A stretch of DNA of 64,000 nt from Phyllobacterium calauticae (GTDB lineage Bacteria > Pseudomonadota > Alphaproteobacteria > Rhizobiales > Rhizobiaceae): the NCBI RefSeq assembly GCF_019991125.1, contig NZ_JAGENB010000002.1, forward strand, positions 744,001-808,000. The letters run 5' to 3'. This document shows, piece after piece, positions 18,727 through 26,887 of the stretch (the first letter of the stretch is position 1; each line of letters starts with the position of its first letter). The notes beneath the pieces are model-generated. The model was given only the letters and a program-made list of their open reading frames with translations. It did no database searches and had not been told where the DNA came from. Position numbers and translations under genes: made by a program.

Positions 18727-18964
18727 GAATCTCGCACTGTTCCGGCATGGATGATCTGGCGTCATGGCGTTCCGCAAATCGCTTTGCGCCGCATTCGAGC
18801 GGCCCGTTTAACCTGTACGGGCAACGGCTGGACCCTGTCGGTCCAACGGTGGCCTGCCGGTCAAAAGTTGCAGGATACGATGTTGAGAATGCGTTCCGCC
18901 GGTTTCAGAAGATTTCTGGCCGTCGCGGTTTCGTTAACCAGTGTTTCCCGTGCCGCCGGCCAAC

Positions 18965-20224
18965 CTAAGCTTGCGGACGCGTTTCGACGGTGAACAGGAT
19001 GGTCTGGAGAAGACCCGACGGTTCGCGATTGGCAATGGTGACCGTACCGCCGAAACGCTCGATGATCTCCTTGGCGATTGCCAGCCCGAGACCGGCGCCA
19101 AGCACGGTCTTGCGCCGCGAACGGTCCGCACGGAAAAATGGTTCAAACACCTTGTCCAGGAGTTCGGACGGAATTCCGGGCCCATTGTCGCTGATGGTGA
19201 TCACAGCCGCTTGCTGCCGCTGTTCCATGGCGATGGCAGCACCATTGCCATGGGTTGCGCCATTGATGATGAGATTGCGCAAGGCCCGCTTCAGCGCCAG
19301 CGGGCTCGCCGCAATCGACAGCGGCGCAAGGTTCTGGACATTCACCTTCATGTCCAGACCGGAAAGTTCGTCGGCTATCTCCCGCAGGGTGAGATCGAGC
19401 CGCGTGCTTGCGAATGTATCCCGGACTGTTTCCTCGCGAACAAGACTGATCGCGCTGTCGGCGATATTGCTGAGTTCCTCCAGGTCATTCAGCCATTTCT
19501 GGCGGTCGGGATCATCCGGCAGGAATTCGGCGCGCAGCCGCATGCGGGTCATCGGGGTCCGCATGTCGTGACCGGCCGCCGCAATCAGCCTCATGCGGCT
19601 TTCCGTGGCGGTTTTCAGCCTCTCCGACAGCCGGTTGATCGTCTGTGCCGTGGCGCGGACTTCCTGCGAACCGGTCTCCGGAACATGGGGCAGGGTCCCG
19701 TCGGCGCTGACCGCCGTCACCGCATTGTCCAGAAGCAGAAGCGGCTTGGTGATTTTCGATGCGGCAAAGATGGATACGGCGGTGCTGCCCAGGGTGATGA
19801 GGGTTATCCATGCCGTCAGTATCCACCACATGCGCGGTGTCATATCCGGAACATCGACAACCAGCCACATGCCCGTCCGCAGTCTGACCGAAGCGGCAAG
19901 GCCCTGCTGGCCGGCATTGCGGGTGACGATGACTGTCCGGGTAAGCCCGGCTTGGGCAAGCTCGCGCATGAACATGCCGGACAACCGCCTGTCGTCAAAG
20001 CCGGGGGCCTGCATGGGTTGTATTGCAAATTCCTGCGACGCAGCGCTGGCCGGATTTGCCTCGATCATGCGGATGACGGGACTGATCTTCTGGATGACCG
20101 GCGACAACACGGCTTCGGGCGGCGGCCCGCGCAGCACTGTCACGGCTGTCAGCGTGGCCAGAAGCACCACGGTGACAATCGCCAGAAACAGCAGAAGGGC
20201 GATCCGGTTGCGCAGGGAGTTCAT
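18965..20224 (-). CDS. Membrane histidine kinase (EnvZ/CpxA-like)
   Basis: A 419-residue sensor kinase. TM1 is IALLLFLAIVTVVLLATL, a compact periplasmic domain of about 95 residues follows, then TM2 (MWWILTAWITLITLGSTAV), HAMP, the HisKA box in AAAGHDMRTPMTRMRLR, and the ATPase domain with NLIINGATHG, SDNGPGIPSE and GAGLGLAIAKE. Its ATG overlaps the stop of the response regulator by four bases, so they form one transcription and translation unit. The divergent Spy/CpxP-like gene and Cpx-type boxes at 21011-21062 suggest an envelope-stress role. The similarity to EnvZ-type sensor kinases leaves osmotic sensing as an alternative. Confidence 0.9.
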   Translation of the reverse strand: MNSLRNRIALLLFLAIVTVVLLATLTAVTVLRGPPPEAVLSPVIQKISPVIRMIEANPASAASQEFAIQPMQAPGFDDRRLSGMFMRELAQAGLTRTVIVTRNAGQQGLAASVRLRTGMWLVVDVPDMTPRMWWILTAWITLITLGSTAVSIFAASKITKPLLLLDNAVTAVSADGTLPHVPETGSQEVRATAQTINRLSERLKTATESRMRLIAAAGHDMRTPMTRMRLRAEFLPDDPDRQKWLNDLEELSNIADSAISLVREETVRDTFASTRLDLTLREIADELSGLDMKVNVQNLAPLSIAASPLALKRALRNLIINGATHGNGAAIAMEQRQQAAVITISDNGPGIPSELLDKVFEPFFRADRSRRKTVLGAGLGLAIAKEIIERFGGTVTIANREPSGLLQTILFTVETRPQA

Positions 20225-20946
20225 GGTTCGGCGGCAATGCGTTTGACGGGAACAGTCAATTGATAACCGCCGTTGCGCACGGTCTTGAACAAGGGATGCT
20301 GCTCGCAGTCGCCGAGTTTCTTGCGCAGGCGGCTCATCAGGACATCGATGGACCGGTCGAGCGGATCGCGGTCACGCCCCTGTGTCAGATCAAGCAGCTG
20401 GTCGCGGGACAGCAGCTTTCCCGCTCTTTCCAGGAAAACCTTCAAGAGGTCGAATTCCGCGCCGGTCAGATCGACCGCACTATCCGACGGACCGAGCACC
20501 CGGCGCAATCGCGGCTCGACGACAAAGCCGGCAAATTCGAACGTGCTGATTTCTTCCGCAGTCGGCTTGTCACCGTTTGACCGGCGCAGCACTGCCTTGA
20601 TCCGGGCGGTCAGCTCACGCGGGTTGAATGGTTTGCTCATGTAATCATCGGCACCGATTTCGAGGCCGATGATCCGATCGACGTCTTCCTTGAGCGCGGT
20701 CAGCAGGATGATCGGAACCTGCTGCCTCTGGCTGCGCATGACCCGGCAGATATCGAGACCGGACCCATCAGGCAAAAGGACATCGAGCACAAGCAGGTCC
20801 GGGTTGCGCTCGGCGAAGAGCGCATCGAACTCGCGCCGGTTGGCGGCCACTGAGACACGGAAACCCTGCTCCCTCAGATAGCGCCCGAGAAGCGAACGGA
20901 TTTCGGCGTCGTCATCGACGACCATGATATGGGCTGCAGTTTGCAT
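20221..20946 (-). CDS. OmpR-family response regulator (CpxR/OmpR-like)
   Basis: A 241-residue protein. The receiver domain contains IMVVDDDAEIRSLLGRYL, the phospho-acceptor in LLVLDVLLPDGSGLD and the lysine in DDYMSKPFNPRELT. The winged-helix DNA-binding domain contains DRSIDVLMSRLRKKLGD and NGGYQLTVP. Partner of the kinase with which it overlaps by an ATGA. It is divergent from a Spy-like periplasmic protein gene across 217 bases holding paired GTAAC-type repeats, so it probably regulates both that gene and its own operon. Confidence 0.92.
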   Translation of the reverse strand: MQTAAHIMVVDDDAEIRSLLGRYLREQGFRVSVAANRREFDALFAERNPDLLVLDVLLPDGSGLDICRVMRSQRQQVPIILLTALKEDVDRIIGLEIGADDYMSKPFNPRELTARIKAVLRRSNGDKPTAEEISTFEFAGFVVEPRLRRVLGPSDSAVDLTGAEFDLLKVFLERAGKLLSRDQLLDLTQGRDRDPLDRSIDVLMSRLRKKLGDCEQHPLFKTVRNGGYQLTVPVKRIAAEP

Positions 20947-21010
20947 CGCTCAACGCATTTCTAATCGCATCGCCGTTCCTAACGGTTTTTCCAAAGGCCC
21001 GGCAGAACAA

Positions 21011-21062
21011 TTTTGTAACGAAACATTGCCGGGTATGCGTCCGTTTACGTTCGGTTACAAAA
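21011..21062. promoter_or_regulatory. Inverted repeat and Cpx-type tandem box between divergent regulator and spy-like genes
   Basis: TTTTGTAAC at 21011-21019 and GTTACAAAA at 21054-21062 are perfect inverted arms separated by 34 bases. Within the right part, TTTAC (21044-21048), five bases, then GTTAC (21054-21058) gives on the minus strand GTAAC-N5-GTAAA. That is one mismatch from the enterobacterial CpxR box GTAAA-N5-GTAAA. The site lies midway between the response regulator start (20946) and the Spy-like gene (21164). Confidence 0.5.
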
Positions 21063-21163
21063 ATAAGGCCGCGAGCAAGTTTCCGAAATGATTGAGACGG
21101 ATTTCCGACGCCCGCACGTTTCATGTTCCAGCAGCAAGACTTTCCCCTGATGCGAGGTGACGA

Positions 21164-21802
21164 ATGACACACACGGTTCTGACTGCGGGATTGGCCGCAG
21201 CGATGGTACTTGGCCTTTCAACGGGCTCGAGCGGGGCGGGCCCGATGGCTCGTCCGGACAATGTGATCCCGGATAAAACCGTTGCCCGCATATCCTTCAC
21301 CCAGCTCGCCCGGTCCATTCTCGGCGACGATGACGATTACAACGGCGAGAACGCGTGCGGCGGGGAGCCGGCAGACAAGTCCGCTGCCCCTCAGCATAAT
21401 CGCGAGCGGCATGTAGGGCCGCCGAAGGATGGCGCCTTTCCCCTGGCAAGCTGGCTGTCGGCCCAGGAGACCATGGTCGGCATCCAGAGTGCGCAACTGG
21501 ATGCCTGGAGACGCTATACGTCGACGCTCCTGGCGTTTGTCGATCGGTCACCATCTGGTCCCGGCACTGAATCCTCGCCGGAAAAACCAAGAGACGAACC
21601 CGGCAAGCCGCATGAAAGGCCACCATTGGCGGCGGATCGCATGGCTGACCTTGCGATAGAGCGCGGTGCGAAAGCGCAAACGTTCAAGCAAGCCAGAACG
21701 GCATTGCTTGAGGTGTTGACGCCGGATCAGCAGGCGATGTTTCTCGATTCCGAGCGGAAATACCCGTGGGCGCCGCATCGTGTGCCGCCGCGGGCGCAAT
21801 GA
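21164..21802 (+). CDS. Spy/CpxP-like LTxxQ periplasmic protein
   Basis: A 212-residue exported protein: signal peptide MTHTVLTAGLAAAMVLGLST, an acidic, low-complexity linker, then two helical segments. One is LSAQETMVGIQSAQLDAWRRY and the other ends in LEVLTPDQQAMFLDSE, which matches the LTxxQ motif of the CpxP/Spy family of periplasmic chaperones and stress sensors. A proline/glutamate-rich stretch separates the helices. GAGGTGA precedes the ATG. The gene is divergent from the response regulator/kinase operon and shares its regulatory gap, so it is probably the system's periplasmic accessory. A spacing longer than in CpxP makes exact orthology uncertain. Confidence 0.7.
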   Translation: MTHTVLTAGLAAAMVLGLSTGSSGAGPMARPDNVIPDKTVARISFTQLARSILGDDDDYNGENACGGEPADKSAAPQHNRERHVGPPKDGAFPLASWLSAQETMVGIQSAQLDAWRRYTSTLLAFVDRSPSGPGTESSPEKPRDEPGKPHERPPLAADRMADLAIERGAKAQTFKQARTALLEVLTPDQQAMFLDSERKYPWAPHRVPPRAQ

Positions 21803-21848
21803 GCCGTTTTCCCGGGGCAGCGCCCGATTTTCATAGGATGGTTTGCAA

Positions 21849-22010
21849 ATGGACGCTAATCTGGTTTTAACGGCTTGCAGTCTGGCGATTGCGTTTCTCA
21901 AAGCGGCGTGTGCGCCGTATGTCAGGCTGGGACTGGGTGTTTTGCGCATCCGCAGCAAGCGTGCGGATGCGGAGCTCGGCACCGGGACATCCAAAGCCAG
22001 GACGCTTTAA
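21849..22010 (+). CDS. Possible small hydrophobic protein
   Basis: A 53-codon frame (MDANLVLTACSLAIAFLKAA at the N-terminus, then a basic RIRSKRADAE tail) starts 47 bases after the Spy-like gene. AGGATGG lies before the ATG. It has one hydrophobic helix of about 20 residues and a positively charged C-terminus, so it could be a single-pass inner-membrane peptide. Not recognised as any family. It may instead be chance coding. Confidence 0.35.
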   Translation: MDANLVLTACSLAIAFLKAACAPYVRLGLGVLRIRSKRADAELGTGTSKARTL

Positions 22011-22106
22011 TCTGGTCTGGTGCAGGATACTGTTTGGCGTGGTGGCAAGCGGATGACGGCAAAGTGGCGCCAGGACATAGGCGTCCCTGGCGGTCGCGTT
22101 GGAGCG

Positions 22107-22580
22107 TCAACCACGCCGCGCTGCTTCGATCGCCGCGACGTCGATTTTCTTCATGCCCATCATTGCATCGAACGCGCGCTTTGCTTCGCTGCCGCCAGCC
22201 ACCAGCGCGTCGGTCAGCACGCGCGGCGTAATCTGCCAGGAAATCCCCCACTTGTCTTTGCACCAGCCGCAGGCGCTTTCCTCGCCGCCATTGCCAACGA
22301 TGGCATTCCAGTAGCGGTCGGTTTCCTCCTGATCGTCGGTGGCGATCTGGAACGAGAAGGCTTCGTTATGCTTGAACACAGGGCCCCCGTTGAGACCGAG
22401 ACAAGGAATGCCGGCAACCGTGAAATCGACCGTCAACACGTCACCCTGTTTGCCGGATGGGTAGTCGCTGGGTGAACGAAACACGGCACGCACCGCGCTG
22501 TCAGGAAAGATCCCGGCGTAGAAGCGGGCGGCTTCCTCGGCATCCTTATCGAACCAGAGACAAATCGTATTCTTTGCCAT
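22107..22580 (-). CDS. VOC-superfamily protein of the PhnB/3-dmu-9_3-mt type
   Basis: A 157-residue soluble protein starting MAKNTICLWFDKDAEEAARF, with GIFPDSAVRAVFRSPSDYP and a closing GWCKDKWGISWQITPRVL. This is the pattern of the family often mis-named 3-demethylubiquinone methyltransferase, in fact a vicinal-oxygen-chelate fold of unknown substrate. AAAGGATC precedes the ATG; the longer open frame upstream overlaps the pentapeptide gene and is not used. It is divergent from the pentapeptide-repeat gene. Confidence 0.85.
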   Translation of the reverse strand: MAKNTICLWFDKDAEEAARFYAGIFPDSAVRAVFRSPSDYPSGKQGDVLTVDFTVAGIPCLGLNGGPVFKHNEAFSFQIATDDQEETDRYWNAIVGNGGEESACGWCKDKWGISWQITPRVLTDALVAGGSEAKRAFDAMMGMKKIDVAAIEAARRG

Positions 22581-22686
22581 TGCGTGATCCTTTCGCTGTG
22601 GAACTAAGTTTTCCGTCTTGTTTGAGCCTTCCATGCGCATAAAAGAGAAGCAGATTTCGCAACGCGGAGCCAAGGGCGCGAATAAA

Positions 22687-23424
22687 ATGACCAATGAAGC
22701 TTTAGAGACCGCGTTGCAATCAGCCGGTTTGATCGAAAATCTGAGCTTCAATGGCGATGATGTGAGTGAATATCACATCGTAGAAGCGCAATTCCGCAAT
22801 TGTCACTTCAAGAATTGCAATTTTGACCTGAGTAAAATCCATTCGTCCGAATTTATCAATTGCCGTTTTGTTCATTGTTCATTTCGCGAGGCTGAATTTC
22901 AAAACTGTTCGTTCTACGATGAGGTCAAACAAACGGGATCCCAATGGTCGTTTTGCAATCTGACCGAGGTCAAATTTTCACGCAGCAATTTAAGCCTGAA
23001 CAAACTCGATAAATGCGACGCTTATCTCCTCGAGTGCATGGAATGCGCAGCCAGCGGCATGTCACTGGAAATTGGGGTCCATCGAGAGGTCGGCAAACGG
23101 ATACTGACCGGGGGCGTGCGCTTTTCCGATTGCAAAATGCAATATGCCGTTTTTGTACCTGGAAACTACGAGGAGAGCAGGTTTGAACATTGCGATCTCC
23201 GCGATGTCTCCCTCGCTGGAAGCAATCTGACCCGAACAAGTTTTATCGGTTCCAGCATCAACAATATCGATCTGTCGGGGGCCACGCTCGACAATGCGGT
23301 TCTCGCAAATGCAACTTTTGATGAGATCGACCTCGTGTCGATGTTTTCCTATAAGGCAATGGTTGTGAGCCGCGACCAGCACGAGAATATTCTGGCGTCG
23401 ATTGGCATCCTGACGCTCAACTGA
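22687..23424 (+). CDS. Pentapeptide-repeat protein, Qnr-like architecture
   Basis: A 245-residue protein built almost wholly of pentapeptide repeats with the F/L-centred pattern. Coil one spans about residues 30-105 (FRNCHFKNCNF, FINCRFVHCSF, FQNCSF); an insertion of about 30 residues follows (CMECAASGMSLEI), then coil two (FEHCDLRDVSLAGSNLTRTS, IDLSGATLDNAVL). The end, SRDQHENILASIGI, resembles the C-terminal helix used for dimerisation in Qnr/MfpA proteins, which mimic DNA and protect gyrase. AAGGG precedes the ATG at 22687; a start at 22633 is possible. The gene is visibly AT-richer than its neighbours, suggesting transfer. Gyrase protection is only a hypothesis. Confidence 0.85.
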   Translation: MTNEALETALQSAGLIENLSFNGDDVSEYHIVEAQFRNCHFKNCNFDLSKIHSSEFINCRFVHCSFREAEFQNCSFYDEVKQTGSQWSFCNLTEVKFSRSNLSLNKLDKCDAYLLECMECAASGMSLEIGVHREVGKRILTGGVRFSDCKMQYAVFVPGNYEESRFEHCDLRDVSLAGSNLTRTSFIGSSINNIDLSGATLDNAVLANATFDEIDLVSMFSYKAMVVSRDQHENILASIGILTLN

Positions 23425-23501
23425 CACCGGGATTGCCGCTTCCTCGGGAAACCGGCCCCCATGTCAGCACTGTCATCTCGTGTGTTGGGCTGTCGTCCCA
23501 G

Positions 23502-24431
23502 TCACTGCGGCTTGTTGCCGGCACCCGGGCGGCTTTTTACGTGATCGATGAAAGCGCGCAGTTTCGGCAGCATTTGATGGCGGCTGGGATAGTAGAGATA
23601 GACACCCGGCATCATCGGCGCGAACGGCTCGAGCACCCCGATGAGTTTGCCCGCTTTCACCGCGCTGGAGGCGACGGGCCCGGGCACCTGCGCGAGCCCC
23701 AATCCTTCCACCGCCGCACCGAGCACCGTTGGCATGTCGTTGGCGATAAAAGGTCCGGAAACCATGACGTCGACCGGCTCGTTGCCGCTGACAAAGGACC
23801 AGGGAGCGATCGAACCGTTCGAGCGGCGCATGCGTATGCAGGCCTGATGGCGCAGATCGTCGATGCGCTCCGGCCGTCCCCGCCGGTACAGATAGTCGGG
23901 GCTGCCGACCACGGCCAGCGGGAGCGATGGCGTCAGCTGCACCGCGATCATATCGGCCTGGATGAACTGGCCGAGCCGGATGCCGGCGTCAAATCCCTCC
24001 GCAGCGATGTCGACCAGCTCCGCGCCCGTGGCGATCTCCACCTCGACATCGGGATAGGCTTGGCAGAAGGAAGCGATCAGCGGTTCCAGCAGGATCGGCA
24101 CCACGGCCCGGGGGGCCGCAAGCCGCAGCAATCCGGCCGGCCGCCGCCCAAGATCGCGTGCAATCTCGCTTGCCGCGACAAGCTCCTCGAAGGCCGGTTT
24201 TGCGCGCGAGAGGAACCGTTCGCCGACTTCGGTCAAGCCGACACTGCGCGTCGTGCGGATGAAGAGTGCCGCGCCAAGACGCGACTCAAGCGTGCGCACC
24301 GCCTGGCTGATCGCAGACGGCGTCACCGCAAGATCCGCGGCCGCCTTGCGGAAATTGCGGTGCTGCGCGACGCTCAGGAACGCCTCGACGCCGTCGAGTG
24401 CGCCCTGCCTGACTGTGAAGTTCCGTTTCAT
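23502..24431 (-). CDS. LysR-family transcriptional regulator
   Basis: A 309-residue LysR protein. The N-terminal winged helix contains FRKAAADLAVTPSAISQAVR and LFIRTTRSVGLTEVGE. The effector domain begins at about residue 100 with LLRLAAPRAVVPILLEPLI and includes FDAGIRLGQFIQADMIAV, typical of the CrgA/DsdC-like cluster. It is divergent from the membrane protein gene at 24566, its likely target, with about 135 bases between. The inducer is unknown. Confidence 0.9.
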   Translation of the reverse strand: MKRNFTVRQGALDGVEAFLSVAQHRNFRKAAADLAVTPSAISQAVRTLESRLGAALFIRTTRSVGLTEVGERFLSRAKPAFEELVAASEIARDLGRRPAGLLRLAAPRAVVPILLEPLIASFCQAYPDVEVEIATGAELVDIAAEGFDAGIRLGQFIQADMIAVQLTPSLPLAVVGSPDYLYRRGRPERIDDLRHQACIRMRRSNGSIAPWSFVSGNEPVDVMVSGPFIANDMPTVLGAAVEGLGLAQVPGPVASSAVKAGKLIGVLEPFAPMMPGVYLYYPSRHQMLPKLRAFIDHVKSRPGAGNKPQ

Positions 24432-24565
24432 AACCCATCAACATTATCGCAAATAGTCGATCGCGGGAAGCAGTCCTATACCGGTATGCAAGTCAGGGCA
24501 TCACGCAGCGGCCGGTCATGGCCGCCATGTCACCTGACATCCGGCAGAATGGATAGGAACCCAAA

Positions 24566-25081
24566 ATGTCCCCGGCATTCATCTTCAATGTGCATCTGGT
24601 TCTCGGTTACATCCCGTGGCTGCTTTGCTTTGGCGCATATGTCTGGCCCAGGCTCAAGTCCATGGACCAGGCCGAGGCGCAACGCGCCATCGCCACGCTG
24701 CACAGTTTTCGCTTCTTCGGTCTCGTCTTCATGATTCCGGGCGTTGTTGGCCCCAATCTGCCCTCCGACTTCGCAACAGTCGCCGCCTATGGCGACTTTG
24801 CCACCGGCCTGTTGGCCATGCTGGCTCTTCTCAGCGTCAGGACGCGCCCGCTTTTCCAGCTGTTTGTCGTTGCATTCAATCTGGTGGGGGCGGCCGACAT
24901 CCTCATTGACTATTATCACGGCATCCAGCTCGGTCTTCCCGCGCTCGCGGGGCAGTTGGCCGGCGCGTACTGGATTCCGATCATCTATGTCCCCCTGCTG
25001 ATGATCACACACGTCGCCGCACTGTATTTGCTGATGCGTTCTCAGCTCAACGTTGTCGGATATCCTGAGCCCCGCACTTGA
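24566..25081 (+). CDS. Small integral membrane protein of unknown function
   Basis: A 171-residue protein with four to five hydrophobic helices: FNVHLVLGYIPWLLCFGAYV, FFGLVFMIPGVVGPNLP, GLLAMLALLSV, LFQLFVVAFNLVGAADILI and IPIIYVPLLMITHVAALYLL. No catalytic or transport signature was recognised. AGGAAC precedes the ATG. It is divergent from a LysR gene, which probably regulates it. Its stop codon abuts the palindrome upstream of the CsoR/RcnR-like gene. Confidence 0.75.
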   Translation: MSPAFIFNVHLVLGYIPWLLCFGAYVWPRLKSMDQAEAQRAIATLHSFRFFGLVFMIPGVVGPNLPSDFATVAAYGDFATGLLAMLALLSVRTRPLFQLFVVAFNLVGAADILIDYYHGIQLGLPALAGQLAGAYWIPIIYVPLLMITHVAALYLLMRSQLNVVGYPEPRT

Positions 25082-25106
25082 CCATATCCCCCCAGGGGGG
25101 ATATGG
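25082..25106. promoter_or_regulatory. RcnR/CsoR-type operator palindrome
   Basis: CCATATCCCCCC at 25082-25093, a single A, then GGGGGGATATGG at 25095-25106 form a perfect 12-base inverted repeat. A run of six C or G flanked by AT-rich arms is the recognition pattern of RcnR, FrmR and DmeR type repressors. It ends seven bases before the repressor's own ATG at 25114 and the G-run doubles as the Shine-Dalgarno region, so binding would block its own operon. Confidence 0.75.
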
Positions 25107-25113
25107 ATGCCTG

Positions 25114-25392
25114 ATGAACATCGATCAAAAGCATTCCCACCACAGAGAAATAGCTCTTCGCCTGAAGCGGGCGGATGGCCATTTGAAGAAAGTCATCGAG
25201 ATGATCGAGACGGGCCGAGCCTGTGTCGACATCGCCCAGCAGTTGCATGCTGTCGAAAGGGCCATCAGCCAGGCCAAAAAGACCCTGATTCAGGACCACA
25301 TCGATCATTGTCTGGAAGATGCCGTCAGTTCGATTTCGGCTGAACAGCGCGGTTCGATTGATGAGTTCAAGACCATCACCAAATATCTGTAA
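25114..25392 (+). CDS. CsoR/RcnR-family metal-sensing repressor (NreA-like)
   Basis: A 92-residue all-helical DUF156 protein. The family's metal ligands map to Cys37 (TGRACVDIAQQL), His62 and Cys66 (QDHIDHCLEDAV). This C-H-C set matches CsoR and the nickel sensor InrS more than RcnR (C-H-H) or FrmR (C-H-E). An N-terminal KHSHH cluster could add a ligand. The start at 25114 follows the operator; an in-frame upstream codon at 25078 would read through the operator. The MFS exporter starts 13 bases downstream, so the pair resembles the nreAB nickel-resistance operon. Cobalt or copper are alternatives. Confidence 0.87.
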   Translation: MNIDQKHSHHREIALRLKRADGHLKKVIEMIETGRACVDIAQQLHAVERAISQAKKTLIQDHIDHCLEDAVSSISAEQRGSIDEFKTITKYL

Positions 25393-25405
25393 GGCGTGAT
25401 CGACG

Positions 25406-26725
25406 ATGCTTTTCGTTCTCTATAACCGGACATACCGCCATTTGTTCGCGGCACAGGTCATTGCCCTTATCGGTACGGGGCTGGCGACGGTTGCCCTCGG
25501 ACTACTCGCTTATGACCTTGCTGGAAAAGACGCGGGCGCCGTTCTTGGTACCGCCCTGGCCATCAAGATGATTGCCTATGTGGGGGTTGCGCCGATTGCT
25601 GCCGCGTTTGCCGAGCGGTTGCCAAGACGTGCCATGCTTGTCAGTCTTGACCTGGTCCGCGCCGCCGTTGCGATGGCCTTGCCGTTTGTCAGCGAGATTT
25701 GGCAGGTCTATGTGCTGATTTTCGTGCTTCAGTCGGCATCGGCCGCCTTCACGCCGACATTTCAGGCAACGATCCCCGATGTTCTGCCCGAAGAGAAGGA
25801 CTACACACGGGCACTCTCGCTGTCGCGGCTCGCCTATGACATGGAAAGTCTTGTCAGTCCGATGCTGGCGGCGGCGCTTCTGACGGTCATCAGTTTCCAT
25901 AGCCTGTTTGCCGGCACGGTTATCGGGTTTCTGTTTTCGGCTGCACTTGTTGTCTCCGTCACGCTGCCCAGCCCGAAACCATCTGAACGGCGTGGCATCT
26001 ATGACCGTACAACACGCGGGATGCGCATTTACATGGCAACACCACGCTTGCGTGGACTGCTTGCCATTAATCTGGGTGTTGCTGCTGCCGGGGCGATGGT
26101 CATTGTCAACACAGTCGTCATCATCCAATCCGAGTTTGGTCTGACACAACGGTCGACTGCACTGGCGCTTGCAGCCTTTGGCGGCGGTTCCATGCTTGCC
26201 GCGCTTCTTCTGCCTCGTCTGCTTGAGACAGTTGCGGATCGCAGGGCGATGCTGGCAGGTGTTGTCGTCTTGTTCGCCGGCCTGCTTGCCGGTGTGGTGA
26301 CGCCATCATTTGTGCCACTATTGGTGTTGTGGTTTTTGCTCGGTCTTGGCTACTCGGTTGCGCAGACACCATCGGGCCGCCTGCTCAGGCGCTCCGCACA
26401 CGCCGAGGACAGGCCGGCACTGTTTGCAGCGCAGTTTGCCCTTTCCCACGCGTGCTGGTTGATCACTTATCCCCTGGCAGGATGGCTTGGAGCGGAATTC
26501 GGGCTTTCATTCACGTTTGTCGTACTGGCAGGCATCGCTGGCTTCTCTCTCCTGTTAGCCGCCCTGGTTTGGCCCGCAGGCGATCCCGATGTCGTTGAGC
26601 ACAGTCATGCTGGTCTTGCGCATGATCATCCGCACTGGGAGGAGGGAACCGGCAGAAGGGGTTCCAAACACGCACATGCCTTTGTTATTGACCGCTATCA
26701 TGACGTGTGGCCGCGTGATTTCTGA
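25406..26725 (+). CDS. nreB: NreB-like MFS metal exporter with histidine-rich tail
   Basis: A 439-residue major facilitator with twelve predicted helices, starting MLFVLYNRTYRHLFAAQVIA. The loop between helices 2 and 3 reads FAERLPRRAMLVSLDLVR, the MFS motif A position. Its cytoplasmic C-terminus from about residue 397 is rich in histidine: HSHAGLAHDHPHWEE, then KHAHAFVIDRYHDVW. Such tails are the hallmark of NreB-type nickel exporters. It is co-transcribed with the metal-sensing repressor 13 bases upstream. The metal is inferred; cobalt is also possible. Confidence 0.85.
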   Translation: MLFVLYNRTYRHLFAAQVIALIGTGLATVALGLLAYDLAGKDAGAVLGTALAIKMIAYVGVAPIAAAFAERLPRRAMLVSLDLVRAAVAMALPFVSEIWQVYVLIFVLQSASAAFTPTFQATIPDVLPEEKDYTRALSLSRLAYDMESLVSPMLAAALLTVISFHSLFAGTVIGFLFSAALVVSVTLPSPKPSERRGIYDRTTRGMRIYMATPRLRGLLAINLGVAAAGAMVIVNTVVIIQSEFGLTQRSTALALAAFGGGSMLAALLLPRLLETVADRRAMLAGVVVLFAGLLAGVVTPSFVPLLVLWFLLGLGYSVAQTPSGRLLRRSAHAEDRPALFAAQFALSHACWLITYPLAGWLGAEFGLSFTFVVLAGIAGFSLLLAALVWPAGDPDVVEHSHAGLAHDHPHWEEGTGRRGSKHAHAFVIDRYHDVWPRDF

Positions 26726-26774
26726 ACTTGCCACGGAGTGCCTATCCCCGAAACATATGTCCGCTCGGTTATAC

Positions 26775-26830
26775 TTGACATAATTCCGGTTCGTGCCAAT
26801 TTAATATGCATGGGGATTGCGATCTCCCCA
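26775..26830 (+). promoter_or_regulatory. Possible promoter and operator before the rhodanese-ChrB gene
   Basis: TTGACA at 26775-26780 is followed after about 19 bases by TTTAAT, a weak -35/-10 pair. Immediately downstream, TGGGGA at 26811-26816 and TCCCCA at 26825-26830 form six-base inverted arms with an eight-base spacer, suited to a dimeric regulator. The position, 58 bases before the ATG at 26888, suggests that chrB-chrA has its own promoter rather than depending on the nre operon. Confidence 0.4.
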
Positions 26831-26887
26831 CGAGGCGTCAGCCCAAGTATCGCGTCCAATAAACCCGATTTGACGGAAGGACGCGAC

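Noticed and set aside
18941..20263. 440-codon plus-strand frame opposite the CpxA-like kinase
   Set aside because: Antisense shadow; the minus strand encodes HAMP, HisKA and ATPase motifs in order.
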